Below, in pieces: positions 17,164 to 27,303 of a stretch of DNA of 64,000 bases. The DNA is taken from contig NZ_LMTZ01000141.1 of assembly GCF_001456025.1 (NCBI RefSeq), positions 1-64,000 of the forward strand. The letters are read 5' to 3'. Position 1 is the first letter of the stretch, and each line of letters opens with the position of its first letter. The translations under genes and the position numbers were made by a program. The notes beneath the pieces were generated by a model. The model worked only from the letters and a program-made list of their open reading frames with translations, did not search any database and had not been told where the DNA came from. The stretch comes from Mastigocoleus testarum BC008. Lineage in GTDB: Bacteria; Cyanobacteriota; Cyanobacteriia; Cyanobacteriales; Nostocaceae.

Positions 17164-18441
17164 ATGTCCCACAACACCTACGATTTGTTACTGCGTCGCG
17201 GTAAATTGTTAGGATACACCGACAAGGACGATTCGCTAGTAGACATTGGGATTAGGAACGGCATAATTGCTGAAATTAGCCCCCATATAGTTGAATACGG
17301 AGAAACAGAACTAGATTTGCAAGGGAAACTAGTTTCTCCTCCATTCGTAGAATCTCACATTCACTTAGACTCTGTACTGACCGCTGGAGAACCACGTTGG
17401 AATCAGAGCGGAACATTATTTGAAGGAATAAAAATTTGGGGCGATCGCAAACAAAGTCTGTCCCTAGAAGATGTTAAAACCCGTGCGAAAAAAATGCTTA
17501 AGCAACAAGCAGCACAGGGGACTTTATTTGTACGTACCCATGCTGATGTGAGCGAACCAAAATTAATTGCTTTACAAGGACTTCTTGAGGTCAGGGAAGA
17601 AGTCAAAGATTGGATGACATTACAAGTAGTCGCATTTCCTCAAGATGGTATTTACTCTCAAAAAAATAATGAGAAACTTTTAGAGAAAGCTTTAGAAATG
17701 GGTGCTGACGTCGTTGGTGGAATACCCCACTACGAACTAACTCGTGAAGATGGAGTGCGTTCGATTTATAGGATATTTGAATTAGCTGAAAAATATAACC
17801 GTTTAATTGATATTCATTGCGATGAAATAGATGACGAGCAATCTAGATTTTTAGAAGTTATTGCTGCTTGTGCGATTCGCTCCGGAATGGGTTCGCGAGT
17901 GACAGCAAGTCATACCACAGCATTTGGTTCTTACAATAACGCCTATGCTTACAAATTAATGGGATTTCTGCAACGCGCTCAAATTAACTTTATTGCTAAT
18001 CCCTTGATTAATATTACCCTTCAAGGTCGGGGAGATAGTTATCCCAAACGCCGTGGAGTCACCAGAGTCAAGGAACTTTGGGAACAAGGATTAAATCTTA
18101 GTTTCGGACATGACTGCGTTCAGGATCCTTGGTATAGTTTGGGTACGGGTAGCATGTTAGATGTTGCACATATGGGAGCCCATATTTGTCAAATGACAGG
18201 AATGTCAGAAGTTAACGCCTGCTATGATATGGTGACAATTAATGGTATTAAAACCCTAAGTATTAAAGATAACTATGGTTGTAAAATTAACGATGTAGCA
18301 AATATGATTGTTTTGGATGTTAGTAATCCTTATGATGCGATACGCTGTCGGTCTAATCCACGATACGTCATTTCCCAAGGCAAATTGCTGACTAGTACAA
18401 AACCAGAGCAAATAGAATGGGTAGAAACTTTTCGCATATAG
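17164..18441 (+). CDS. codA: Cytosine deaminase
   Basis: 425 aa, an amidohydrolase that converts cytosine to uracil and ammonia for pyrimidine salvage. The metal and active-site residues fit E. coli CodA with a constant offset of +4: His65 and His67 in HIHLD, His218 and Glu221 in HCDE, His250 in ASHTTAF, and Asp317 in FGHDCVQDPWY. The length (427 in E. coli) and the N- and C-terminal beta segments also match. The protein should be cytosolic. No cytosine permease (codB) is next to it, so uptake would depend on another locus. The gene starts at ATG 17164 (MSHNTYD) and stands alone between two long non-coding gaps. Confidence 0.9.
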   Translation: MSHNTYDLLLRRGKLLGYTDKDDSLVDIGIRNGIIAEISPHIVEYGETELDLQGKLVSPPFVESHIHLDSVLTAGEPRWNQSGTLFEGIKIWGDRKQSLSLEDVKTRAKKMLKQQAAQGTLFVRTHADVSEPKLIALQGLLEVREEVKDWMTLQVVAFPQDGIYSQKNNEKLLEKALEMGADVVGGIPHYELTREDGVRSIYRIFELAEKYNRLIDIHCDEIDDEQSRFLEVIAACAIRSGMGSRVTASHTTAFGSYNNAYAYKLMGFLQRAQINFIANPLINITLQGRGDSYPKRRGVTRVKELWEQGLNLSFGHDCVQDPWYSLGTGSMLDVAHMGAHICQMTGMSEVNACYDMVTINGIKTLSIKDNYGCKINDVANMIVLDVSNPYDAIRCRSNPRYVISQGKLLTSTKPEQIEWVETFRI

Positions 18442-18868
18442 AAAATATTTCCACCTAAATCTTCTCACTTACAACGAAAACACTAAATTTCAAGCATACT
18501 TAAAGAAAAGATGCAAAAAGAGTTAGATGTGCTGTTAAACTGTTAAAAAGCGTATTATGTCAAATTCATGCTCGCAATTTGCGAAAGTTTTCAGCAAGAA
18601 TTTGAAAGACAAGCGAAACTCTTTAGCTGTAAGCTTTGAATAACAAAAGTTTTTATTTTTTTGAGTGCTATTTCAATTTAAGAAAGACTGATCTTTGGGT
18701 AGAGTAACCCAAAACCTGTAAAATTATATATTTATATTAATAAAGTAAGAAAAAGTGCTGTTTTGCGATATTGTTACCTGTTTTTTTATTCCGATGACTA
18801 AGAATTAACAGTCAAATAGCTCTCAAAAAAAGAAATCGATCGCATCTACAGTGGGTATCTCTGACATC
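18442..18868. other. Intergenic region upstream of the efflux genes
   Basis: About 430 bp of AT-rich sequence with no gene. It probably carries the promoter of the RND adaptor/pump operon. No regulator gene is adjacent and I saw no obvious operator palindrome. Confidence 0.4.
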
Positions 18869-20185
18869 ATGAAGTATTCTGCTCCCCAAACAGATCCTGG
18901 ATCTAAAAATACATTGAAGCCACCAAAATTACAAAGAAGGTGGCTTTGGTTATTGTTAGGAATATTTTTAGTTGGTGGTGGTACTGCAACTTGGTATGTG
19001 CTTTCATCCAACAGACAAGAAGGATTTGCTAATCTTAATCAACCTCCTGGGGTACCAGTTGAACTATCTACCGTAGGAACTGACTTGGTTCGTAACACCG
19101 AGACCTACAGAGCTCGTTTAGAATCACGACGCTCCATAACACTTCAACCAAGAGTTCAAGGGCAAATCACCCAAATTTTGACTCGTTCGGGAACCAGAGT
19201 TCCTGCTGGAACTCCAATTATCCAAATAGATCCAAGAGAACAACAAGCATCACTCAATAGCGTCAAAGCAGCAATAGGAGTAGCACAGTCTCGACTGGAA
19301 AATTCTCAAGCTACCTTGAAATCTTTAGAGGCTGATAAGTTATCTAAAGTTGCCGACCTGCAGTTAAACCAACAAGAATACAAGCGTGACTTACAACTCC
19401 AAAAAGAAGGGGCGCTATCTCAAAGAAACTTAGACCAAGCAAAGAATAGGTTGGATGCCGCACAAGCAAGTCTCGGTACAATTAATGCTCAAATTGAAGC
19501 TCAAAAAGCAGCTATATCCCAATCAAAAAGAGCACTAGAACAGGAAAAAGCCAATGCTAAAGAACAACAAGTTCAGTTGCAGTATTACACGATCGCAGCT
19601 CCTTTTACTGGAACAGTAGGAGATATACCGGTCAAAGTTGGTGATTTTGTTAATACTTCTACCCAACTTGCAACTATTACTCAGAATCAACCGTTAGAGG
19701 TCAATATCTCAGTACCAATTGAACGTGCACCGGAATTAGAAAAGGGTATGTTAGTTGAAGTTATCAACGCCCAGGGAAATTCTATTGGTACGGCTAGGAT
19801 ATTTTTTATCTCTCCTAGTGTCATAAATGATACGCAATCTATTCTAATTAAAGCACTTTTCGACAATTCCAAAGGTCAAGTCCGGGCTGAGGAATCTGTA
19901 AACGCCAAAATCATTTGGGAACAGCGTCAAGGAGTTGTGATTCCAGTGAATTCAGTCGTCAGAGTAGCTGGAGAAACATTTGTCTATGTCGCTGAAAATG
20001 GAAAATCTGCCGATGGTAAGGTCCAAATGCAGGCGAAACAGAAACGCGTCAAATTAGGAGATGTTCGAGGTAATAGCTACCGAGTCTTAGATGGCTTGGA
20101 AGCCGGAGAGAAACTTATTGTCTCGGGTTTACTTAATCTGAGAAATGGAATACCAATTATGCCAAAGCAAGAAACTGAGAAATGA
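18869..20185 (+). CDS. RND efflux periplasmic adaptor (membrane fusion protein)
   Basis: 438 aa from ATG 18869; a GTG at 18851 would add six residues. A single N-terminal membrane anchor (WLWLLLGIFLVGGG, about residues 27-42) is followed by the periplasmic adaptor layout. The biotinyl-lipoyl halves are at about 90-120 (PRVQGQITQILTRSGTRVPAG) and 235-265 (YTIAAPFTGTVGDIPVKVGD). A long coiled-coil hairpin (about 125-230) lies between them, and a beta-barrel and membrane-proximal domain end the protein. It would link the inner-membrane pump encoded 143 bp downstream to an outer-membrane channel. No TolC-like gene is in the window. Confidence 0.93.
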   Translation: MKYSAPQTDPGSKNTLKPPKLQRRWLWLLLGIFLVGGGTATWYVLSSNRQEGFANLNQPPGVPVELSTVGTDLVRNTETYRARLESRRSITLQPRVQGQITQILTRSGTRVPAGTPIIQIDPREQQASLNSVKAAIGVAQSRLENSQATLKSLEADKLSKVADLQLNQQEYKRDLQLQKEGALSQRNLDQAKNRLDAAQASLGTINAQIEAQKAAISQSKRALEQEKANAKEQQVQLQYYTIAAPFTGTVGDIPVKVGDFVNTSTQLATITQNQPLEVNISVPIERAPELEKGMLVEVINAQGNSIGTARIFFISPSVINDTQSILIKALFDNSKGQVRAEESVNAKIIWEQRQGVVIPVNSVVRVAGETFVYVAENGKSADGKVQMQAKQKRVKLGDVRGNSYRVLDGLEAGEKLIVSGLLNLRNGIPIMPKQETEK

Positions 20186-20325
20186 GGTAATCGGTAATTG
20201 GTAATTGGTAATTGATAATTGATAATCCATCTTCCCAATATCCAATACCCAATATCCAATACCCAATATCCAATACCCAATACCTAATCCCTAATAGCCA
20301 ATAGCCAATCCCCAATTCCTTAACA
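20184..20325. repeat. Short tandem repeats between adaptor and pump genes
   Basis: GGTAATTGGTAATT-type heptamers (20184-20225) are followed by alternating CCAATATCCAATAC units (20237-20290) and CCAATAGC/CCAATCCC words. They fill almost the whole gap between two genes that should be co-transcribed. Confidence 0.85.
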
Positions 20326-20328
20326 CCT

Positions 20329-23300
20329 ATGTTCGCTGACTTTTTTATTAAGCGCCCTGTGTTTAGCAGTGTTTGCGCGATTATTATTCTGCTGATAGGG
20401 GCTATCAGTATTCCGACTCTCCCTACAGACAGATATCCAGAGATTAGTCCAACCCAAGTTCAAGTACTTGCTAACTATGTAGGTGCTAGTGCTGAAGTTG
20501 TAGAAAAAACAGTAACTACCGTCATAGAACGTCAAATTAATGGCGTTGAAGGTCTGAAATATATGACCTCTTCCAGTACTAATGATGGTACAAGCACTAT
20601 TACAGTCACATTTGACCCCTCAAGAGATAAAGATATTGCTGCGGTCGACGTTCAAAATCGAGTATCTCTTGCTGAACCCCAACTACCTGAATCGGTACAA
20701 AGAACAGGCGTTACCGTCAGTAAACAGTCAAGTAACTTTGTCTTGGGAATAGGGCTATATAGTGACAATAAAGAGTTTGATAATGTATTTCTTAGTAACT
20801 ATGCAGATTTATATATAACAGACAACCTGAAAAAGATAGAGGGTGTCAGTAACGCACAGGTTTTTGGCGAACGGCGCTATGCAATGCGTCTGTGGCTCGA
20901 TCCAAATCGCCTTGCAAGTCGTAATCTGACGGCTCAAGATGTGGTCAATGCAATTAACGAGCAAAACCTCCAGGTCGGTGCGGGACAAATTGGTCAACAG
21001 CCTGCTCCAGAGGACCAGATGTATATTAAAGATATACGGGTTTCTGGTCGTTTAGAAGATCCGTCTGAGTTTGAAAATATTGTTATTAGGACAGGGGCTG
21101 ATGGTTCGCTGATCAGGCTTAAAGATGTCGGTAGGGCGGAACTGGGTGCAGAAAACTATAATACTTTTCTTCGTTTCAGAGCTAAAGATGGTATAGGTAT
21201 TGGTGTATTACAAACTCCAGGAAGTAATGCCCTAGAAGTCGCTAGAGCCGTAAAAAAAGCCATGGCTGAAATGGCTCAAGATTTTCCACCCGGGATGAAA
21301 TATCAGGTGGCATTTGATGTCACCATGTTTATTGAAGCATCCTTATTAGAAGTCGTAAAAACACTGTTATTAGCGATTTTTCTCGTAGTTCTAGTAATTT
21401 TTATTTTCCTACAAGATTGGCGGACGGCTATTATTCCCGTTATTACCATTCCTTTGGCTTTAATTGGAACATTTGGCTTTGTTAAAGCCTTTGGTTTTTC
21501 CATCAATACTTTAACTTTATTTGGTCTGACATTAGCAACCGGGATGGTTGTTGATGATGCGATTGTTGTTGTAGAAGATATCTCTCGTTTGGTTCAAGAG
21601 AAGGGAATGTCAGCTCAGTCAGCTGCTTCTAGCGCCATGCGATCGCTATCTGGGGCTGTGATTGCAACTTCATTAGTATTGATGGCTGTATTTGTTCCCG
21701 TTGCGTTCTTTCCTGGTTCAACGGGTCAAATCTATCGTCAATTTGCTTTGACAATAGCCTTTTCAATTACCATATCCACATTTCTCGCTCTGACCTTGAC
21801 GCCTACTCTTTCAGCGTTGCTGTTAAGAAAGAAACCAAAACCACGAGGATTGCTTGGTTGGGTTTTTGGTCGAGTTAATTGGTTCCTCGATGGGTTGCGC
21901 AAAAATTACCGTTGGGCTCTCAATAAGATTGCTAGACTTAGATTTGTTGTTTTGGCAGTTTTTGTTAGTTTGTTAGGGATTACAGCTTGGCTGTATAATA
22001 CAGTACCTACTGCATTCGTTCCTGATGAAGACCAAGGTTATTTTATTACCGTAATTCAAGCAAAGGAAGGAGTTTCACTCAACTACACCAGCAAGGTAAT
22101 GCTGGAGGTGGAAGAAGAAATTCTTAAATTACCTGAAGTTGTTGGTACATTTGCTGTTGGTGGTTTTAGTTTTAGCGGTGCAACTGCAAACACAGGGGTC
22201 ATTTGGACAACACTCAAACCTTGGAGCGAACGTACCGGTGAAGGACAATCAGCCCAAGAAATTATGGGTCGATTAATGCCAAAGTTTTTTAGCATTACCG
22301 ATGCGAATGTTTTCCCATTTAATCCGCCAGCGATTCCAGGTTTGGGTAACTTTAGTGGTTTTCAGTTTCAGTTACAAGACCGGAGGGGAACTACTGGTTT
22401 ACCTAGAATGCTGGAAGTAAAAGACCAGCTAATCGGGGAAAGTAATCAGCAGCCGGAATTACAGGGTGTACTCAGTACTTATGCAGCGAATATGCCTCAA
22501 TTAGAGGTTGAAGTTGATCGCAATAGAGCTAAAGCATTACAAGTATCGATTAGTGATATATTTAATACCCTGCAATCATATTTAGGTTCTCGATACGTCA
22601 ACGACTTTAACCTCGGACAACGTACTTATCGGGTATATGTCCAAGCAGATGCAAAACATCGTTCCAATCCTGAGGACATAGGAAAGCTATATGTCCGTTC
22701 TGCAACTAACCAAATGATTCCTTTGAGTAATTTGGTGAGAATCAAGCAGACCACGGGAGCGCAAACAATTAACCACTACAACCTATTCCGGTCAATTGAA
22801 ATAAACGGTTCAGCAGCTCCGGGATTCAGTTCGGGAGAAGCAATGAATACAATGGAAAGATTGGCAAATCAAGTATTACCAGCTTCCATGGGTTTTGAGT
22901 GGTCGGGTATTTCTGCTGAGGAAAAAGAATCTGGCGGACAAGCACCTTTAATTTTTGGTTTGGGTCTAGTATTCGTATTTTTGGTCCTAGCAGCCCAATA
23001 TGAAAATTATGTGGACCCGTTAATTATTATGCTCTCGGTACCTTTAGCTATTTTGGGAGCATTATCTGCACAGTCACTTAGAGGCGTACCCAACGATATA
23101 TTTTGTCAAGTTGGTTTGGTGATGTTAATTGGTTTGGCTTCCAAGAATGCTATTTTGATTGTTGAATTTGCCAATCAATTACGGGAAGAACAAGGACTTC
23201 CCATAGTTAAAGCAGCACTGGAAGCATCCCAGGAACGTTTGCGACCAATTTTAATGACTGCTTTTTCTACGCTATTAGGAATTTTCCCCCTGATGATTGC

Positions 23301-23517
23301 AACGGGTGCGGGTGCTCCTAGCCGTCAATCTCTTGGTAATGCGGTGTTCGGTGGTATGTTTGTTGCTACTTTCTTAAGTTTGTTTGTTGTACCGGTTTTG
23401 TACATCATTATTGTTTCTCTGCGAGAAAGTTTCAGCCCACCCCATCAAAAACCACCTTACAAACAACTAGGAGAAGATGGGGAAGTTCCTGGAGAAGTGG
23501 AACATCCTATCTCTTAA
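20329..23517 (+). CDS. RND multidrug efflux permease, HAE1 family (AcrB/MexB-like)
   Basis: 1062 aa, the usual length for HAE1 pumps. It begins MFADFFIKRPVFSSV, the typical start of TM1, and has the 1+5+1+5 transmembrane layout with two large periplasmic loops (about 30-335 and 555-870). The proton-relay acids are Asp409-Asp410 in GMVVDDAIVVVEDI on TM4, and the matching lysine is in GLASKNAILIVEF on TM10. It would export hydrophobic compounds by proton antiport together with the upstream adaptor. Such pumps are trimeric in the inner membrane. The substrate cannot be predicted. A terminator-like hairpin follows at 23568-23621. Confidence 0.95.
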   Translation: MFADFFIKRPVFSSVCAIIILLIGAISIPTLPTDRYPEISPTQVQVLANYVGASAEVVEKTVTTVIERQINGVEGLKYMTSSSTNDGTSTITVTFDPSRDKDIAAVDVQNRVSLAEPQLPESVQRTGVTVSKQSSNFVLGIGLYSDNKEFDNVFLSNYADLYITDNLKKIEGVSNAQVFGERRYAMRLWLDPNRLASRNLTAQDVVNAINEQNLQVGAGQIGQQPAPEDQMYIKDIRVSGRLEDPSEFENIVIRTGADGSLIRLKDVGRAELGAENYNTFLRFRAKDGIGIGVLQTPGSNALEVARAVKKAMAEMAQDFPPGMKYQVAFDVTMFIEASLLEVVKTLLLAIFLVVLVIFIFLQDWRTAIIPVITIPLALIGTFGFVKAFGFSINTLTLFGLTLATGMVVDDAIVVVEDISRLVQEKGMSAQSAASSAMRSLSGAVIATSLVLMAVFVPVAFFPGSTGQIYRQFALTIAFSITISTFLALTLTPTLSALLLRKKPKPRGLLGWVFGRVNWFLDGLRKNYRWALNKIARLRFVVLAVFVSLLGITAWLYNTVPTAFVPDEDQGYFITVIQAKEGVSLNYTSKVMLEVEEEILKLPEVVGTFAVGGFSFSGATANTGVIWTTLKPWSERTGEGQSAQEIMGRLMPKFFSITDANVFPFNPPAIPGLGNFSGFQFQLQDRRGTTGLPRMLEVKDQLIGESNQQPELQGVLSTYAANMPQLEVEVDRNRAKALQVSISDIFNTLQSYLGSRYVNDFNLGQRTYRVYVQADAKHRSNPEDIGKLYVRSATNQMIPLSNLVRIKQTTGAQTINHYNLFRSIEINGSAAPGFSSGEAMNTMERLANQVLPASMGFEWSGISAEEKESGGQAPLIFGLGLVFVFLVLAAQYENYVDPLIIMLSVPLAILGALSAQSLRGVPNDIFCQVGLVMLIGLASKNAILIVEFANQLREEQGLPIVKAALEASQERLRPILMTAFSTLLGIFPLMIATGAGAPSRQSLGNAVFGGMFVATFLSLFVVPVLYIIIVSLRESFSPPHQKPPYKQLGEDGEVPGEVEHPIS

Positions 23518-23567
23518 AGTTTGTTTGTAACTAGGAACGGGGATGACTAGTAATTTTTATTACTTTT

Positions 23568-23621
23568 AAATCACAATGGATGATTTTGCAGATTAGATGC
23601 GATCGCCATTGTGATTTTTTT
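23568..23621 (+). terminator. Intrinsic-type terminator after the RND operon
   Basis: AAATCACAATGG (23568-23579) pairs perfectly with CCATTGTGATTT (23606-23617), which runs into a T-tract to 23621. It lies 50 bp after the pump stop codon. The loop is long (26 nt) and contains a GCGATCGC site. Confidence 0.65.
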
Positions 23622-23669
23622 AGGACTATCCCTAATACGGTTTCTACTGGTTAGATTACTATTCCAATG

Positions 23670-23986
23670 ATGAAATGGACTGGTTTCAAAGCCGATTTTG
23701 CCGCAGGAGTGGAAACAGCGGCTTCCGTTGGAGGACAGTTAGCTCACTTAATTATTTTTTGGCTTTCCTAGGATTCTAATGTTACACCTCCAGTATGTTT
23801 AGCTGCATATGCAGCAGCGGGAATTGCTAAAACTTCTCCACTGAAAACTGCGATCACATCTTGGAAACTAGCGAAACTTTAATGGTTTTTTATCCCAACA
23901 TAGTAGTTGCAGTAAGTGGTTTAGGAGTAATGATTATTTGGCTGTGGGGATATCGCAAAATTAGTTATTGGGAGCTATTTTCTTGA
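23670..23986 (+). pseudogene. Remnant of a TRAP transporter (TAXI-type fused permease) gene
   Basis: Frame 1 reads TGFKADFAAGVETAASVGGQ, a typical segment of the DctM-like large permease of TRAP-TAXI transporters. After a stop at 23769 the same frame gives NVTPPVCLAAYAAAGIAKTS and PLKTAITSWKLA, another conserved permease segment that normally lies far downstream of the first. After a second stop at 23880 the reading moves to another frame (from 23885, VFYPNIVVAVSGLGVMIIW) and ends at 23986. The gene has lost its 5' end and internal sequence and is frameshifted, so it cannot make a transporter. Its tail overlaps the end of the convergent serine hydrolase gene by 22 bp. Confidence 0.75.
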
Positions 23987-25377
23987 ATTTCTGCTTGCAA
24001 AGTATTGAGAATAGCAGTGTATACAGCAGGTGTTAGCGCTGTGAACTGTTTTTCTGGATTTTCAATCTCATATTGTCGATTCACTAAAGTAACAATAGTG
24101 ATGCCACTATCAGGGAAGTGTAGAGCATAAGCTTGATATCCAGGGTGGTCACCACCCTTACCCCAAGCTTTTCCCCAAGGGAATTCCCTGGACTCTGTAC
24201 CTAAACCGAACTGACTTATATCTATAAAGGTCAGCATTTGGTTCAGGGATTCTGGCTCGAGTAACTTATCTCCAGAAAGCGCCAGCATGAACCTTGTTAA
24301 GTCTTTCGCATTGGAGAACAGCGCGCCATTTGCCCAATATGCTGAAAAATTAGCTTCGGTGAGATCGTCGGGGATACCATCTTGACCAAAACTCCCATCA
24401 GCTTTAAATAAATCTTGATAACCACGAGCCTGTCTACCGACAATGTCCTCATCTCCACTAAAAAATGTATGTTTGAGCCGCAGGGGATTGAGAACTTTAT
24501 CGCGGAGAACTCTGGCGAAAGATGAACCTGTGGCTTTTTCCACAATCATCCCAGCTAAAACACTGCTTGTATTGGTATAACACCATTTACCACCAATACA
24601 TCCCCCTCCCTGAAAGCGCGGTTTACCGTAAACATATTCAAGTAATTCTTCCGGACGCCAACGTTTAACTTCACCAGTAGCAAATTGCTTTTGAGTTTCG
24701 GCAATATAATCTGCTAGGAATTTTTCATCATCTGGGTAATTGTAAACGCCAGCTGTACCGTTTAGGAGTTGGCGAATCGTAATAGTTTTACCGTCAGTTA
24801 TTTTACTTGCGACTTCAGGAAGCCATTTTTCCAGGGTATCGTCCAGACTTAGTATTCCTTCCTCTACCAACTTTAGTACTGTCACAGCTGTAAATATCTT
24901 GGTAACACTACCAACACCAAATATGTCATTTACTCGCATCGGTTCTTTTGTTTCTAGGTTAGAAACACCGCTTGCTCCGAACCACATCCCTTGAGGGGTG
25001 ACTATTCCCACAGTTGCACCAGGAAGTTGATTATCTTCAACTACTTGGTCTAGTGTGACTTGTAATTTTTGGGCTAATTCTGCACTGATTCTTTTACGTT
25101 TTCGTCCTTTCTTTCGACCTTGTCTTCGTTCTTTTAATTCTTGCTTTTTTTGTTTCCAATTTTTCCAAGTTTGCTCCCCTTCATTCTCATTATCAATTAG
25201 GGCTACAAATCTTTTCTTCGATAAATTAAAAATACTATTAGATATTTTTCCATTGACTTTGATATTTATGTTTTCCATACTCAAAGCAATCGGTATAACT
25301 TGAACTGTTCCTGCTATACTGACCATCAACATTGATGCTAAAGTTGCCCTAACAGAAATCTTCCACAATAAGTTCAT
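23965..25377 (-). CDS. Serine hydrolase, class C beta-lactamase / D-Ala-D-Ala carboxypeptidase-like
   Basis: 470 aa with an N-terminal signal-like hydrophobic stretch (about 8-32), then a very basic Lys/Arg-rich segment (about 72-98), then the catalytic domain (100-465). The motifs are SxxK in GSVTKIF, YxN in CYTNTSS, and HPG in GGDHPGYQAY at the KTG-box position. This fits penicillin-binding-protein-like serine hydrolases (Pfam Beta-lactamase). Substrates in this family range from peptidoglycan peptides to esters, so the reaction is open. It is probably exported to the periplasm or cell surface. The basic insert after the signal is unusual and could contact acidic cell-wall polymers. Confidence 0.88.
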   Translation of the reverse strand: MNLLWKISVRATLASMLMVSIAGTVQVIPIALSMENINIKVNGKISNSIFNLSKKRFVALIDNENEGEQTWKNWKQKKQELKERRQGRKKGRKRKRISAELAQKLQVTLDQVVEDNQLPGATVGIVTPQGMWFGASGVSNLETKEPMRVNDIFGVGSVTKIFTAVTVLKLVEEGILSLDDTLEKWLPEVASKITDGKTITIRQLLNGTAGVYNYPDDEKFLADYIAETQKQFATGEVKRWRPEELLEYVYGKPRFQGGGCIGGKWCYTNTSSVLAGMIVEKATGSSFARVLRDKVLNPLRLKHTFFSGDEDIVGRQARGYQDLFKADGSFGQDGIPDDLTEANFSAYWANGALFSNAKDLTRFMLALSGDKLLEPESLNQMLTFIDISQFGLGTESREFPWGKAWGKGGDHPGYQAYALHFPDSGITIVTLVNRQYEIENPEKQFTALTPAVYTAILNTLQAEIQENSSQ

Positions 25378-25748
25378 ATTTTCTTTCCTCTATTTACTTG
25401 CATGACATTACTTGTATGACAGTTTCTTGAAGCTGTTAACTTCAATAGGATTAGTTCAAGTAAGCCCTCCTAAAAAAGGAGGGTCGCAAGGAGCAAAATT
25501 TTTAGAACTGAACCACAGGCTTTAACTATTTTGTTTGTTTGGGTTATTGGTTCACCCTCAGTCAATTTACAATTAGGTGCTCCGGCTACACATCAACCGA
25601 GTGGAGAAACCAAAAAGACCAGATAAAATGACCGACCGGACGATATTTTCAGATGGCTATTAATGTTAATTTCGAGCTAAACCCCTAAAAATACTCCACT
25701 GCTCAGAATTGAACAGTGAATTTTTGAGCAACCTACTATTTTTGCCTT
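25378..25748. other. Divergent intergenic region with a CCCTCC/GGAGGG hairpin
   Basis: This gap carries the promoters of the serine hydrolase (minus) and the membrane histidine kinase (plus). At 25465-25483, CCCTCC-TAAAAAA-GGAGGG forms a short GC hairpin of a type found dispersed in these genomes; a similar one is near 55562. An open stretch ending at 25626 has no recognisable product. Confidence 0.5.
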
Positions 25749-27116
25749 ATGGCATCCCTCGCCAGTAAGTTATTGTTAACAGGTAAAGCTATTTTCAGTT
25801 GGCTCTTTCGCCAAATTTCCCAGCGATTTAAGCAATTAATTTATTCTAATGACTCCGCAGACTACATAGCTTGGCGAAATCAATTTCTATGGCGACGTCT
25901 TGGTCTGTGCTTTTGGGTAGCATTTCCTGTCATCTTCTGTAGCTTTGTCTTAGATTGTTACCGTATTTTCTATCTGAATCAAACTGAATTTTATCCCCAA
26001 GAGTTAAAACATCTTTTGGTGATAGAAAACTTGGTTATGGGATTTTTTTTACTGGTTTGTCTAAAATTTCACAAAACCAAATTTGGTCGCAAATATCCAG
26101 GCGCACTTTTTTTGTGCGTATTCTTCTCATTAACACTGATCCAACAAATAATTGGGACTTTCTGTGGTGTTGCAATACTCAATCTTGGTGGTTGGGGTTT
26201 AACATTCACTGCACAAGCAACTATTATGCCTGTACGCTGGCGACTGCATCTCCTATCTCAATTACTTCTACTGGGCTACTATATAGGCGTCAATTCCGTA
26301 CTTGGTTTTACCAACTTATACCGGAGCTATCCACTTATCACTGTAGAACTTATATTGTTCATATTTTGGTTCTGCTTTATCTGTGACTTGGGTGTATATT
26401 CCTACGATCGCTTGCAACGTAATGAGTTTGAATCGCGCCGAGAATTACGAATTTTTCTACATGCTATTTCCCATGACCTATGTACCCCATTGATGGGTAA
26501 CGCAATTGTATTTCAAAACTTGCTCAAAAAGTCCGATTCAGAAGTAATTGTCAGTTCAAAAATTCTCAAACGTTTGCTAGAGGGTAACTCCCGCCAAATC
26601 AATCTAATTCAATCTTTGCGGGAAGCTTACACCTTGGAGGTGCAGGGTGTGAAACTCCATTGCGAACCAATAAAAGTTAGTACTGTGGTAAATTCAGTTC
26701 TTTATGATTTAGAACCGTTTATTAGAGAAAACAATACCACTGTTCATAACTTATTAAGCGATAATTTACCTTTAATTTGTGCTGACCCCACCCAGTTGAG
26801 TCGAGTATTCAGCAATTTGATTAGCAATGCTCTAAAACATAATCCTTACGAAATCACCTTAACAATAGATGCAAATCCTCAAGGAGAAAAAATTCTTTGT
26901 CGAGTTCGAGATAATGGTGTAGGTATAACTCAAAACCAATGTAAGCGAATATTTGAACTTTACACGCGAGGCGAAAATGCTCGTTTTATGCCTGGTTTAG
27001 GTTTAGGGTTATATGTGTGCAGACAAGTTATTATCGCTCATGGTGGAAATATTGGGGTCCAAAGTCAACCGGGAATAGGTTCAACATTTTGGTTTACCCT
27101 ACCGATTATTGAGTAA
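25749..27116 (+). CDS. Membrane-anchored sensor histidine kinase
   Basis: 455 aa. The N-terminal 215 residues hold about five to six hydrophobic segments (near 50-70, 90-107, 117-145, 165-185 and 197-215), forming a membrane sensor of unknown ligand. The kinase part has His242 in HAISHDLCTPLMG, which is close to but not identical with the HE/D-LRTP consensus. The ATPase domain has NLISNALKHNP (N box), DNGVGI (G1) and GLGLGLYV (G2). All residues needed for phosphotransfer are present. The NarL-type regulator lies next to it, convergent, across an STRR and is a plausible partner. Confidence 0.9.
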   Translation: MASLASKLLLTGKAIFSWLFRQISQRFKQLIYSNDSADYIAWRNQFLWRRLGLCFWVAFPVIFCSFVLDCYRIFYLNQTEFYPQELKHLLVIENLVMGFFLLVCLKFHKTKFGRKYPGALFLCVFFSLTLIQQIIGTFCGVAILNLGGWGLTFTAQATIMPVRWRLHLLSQLLLLGYYIGVNSVLGFTNLYRSYPLITVELILFIFWFCFICDLGVYSYDRLQRNEFESRRELRIFLHAISHDLCTPLMGNAIVFQNLLKKSDSEVIVSSKILKRLLEGNSRQINLIQSLREAYTLEVQGVKLHCEPIKVSTVVNSVLYDLEPFIRENNTTVHNLLSDNLPLICADPTQLSRVFSNLISNALKHNPYEITLTIDANPQGEKILCRVRDNGVGITQNQCKRIFELYTRGENARFMPGLGLGLYVCRQVIIAHGGNIGVQSQPGIGSTFWFTLPIIE

Positions 27117-27294
27117 TAAGTAATGAGTAATAAGTAATAAGTAATAAGTAATGAGTAATAAGTAATAAGTAATGAGTAATGAGTAATAAGTAATAAGTAA
27201 CAAGTAATGAGTAATAAGTAATGTTAGCGTAAGCGGGGCGCGTTCACAAAGTGAGACACTTTAGTGTCTACAGCGCACAGTAATAAGTAATGGG
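27110..27294. repeat. STRR array interrupted by a GC-rich palindromic insert
   Basis: AGTAATA/AGTAATG heptamers occupy 27110-27224 and resume at 27280-27294. Between them is a GC-rich insert beginning GTTAGCGTAAGCGGGGCG (27225-27242) and ending GCGCACAGTAAT. The insert contains the hairpin GACACTTTAGTGTC. A related insert in inverse orientation lies at about 29283-29339. The array occupies the gap between two convergent genes. Confidence 0.85.
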
Positions 27295-27303
27295 CGTTAA
27301 ATA

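Noticed and set aside
25483..25626. Short open frame ending GAPATHQPSGETKKTR before the membrane kinase
   Set aside because: No start codon context and no recognised family. It could be a gene remnant, but I cannot support it.
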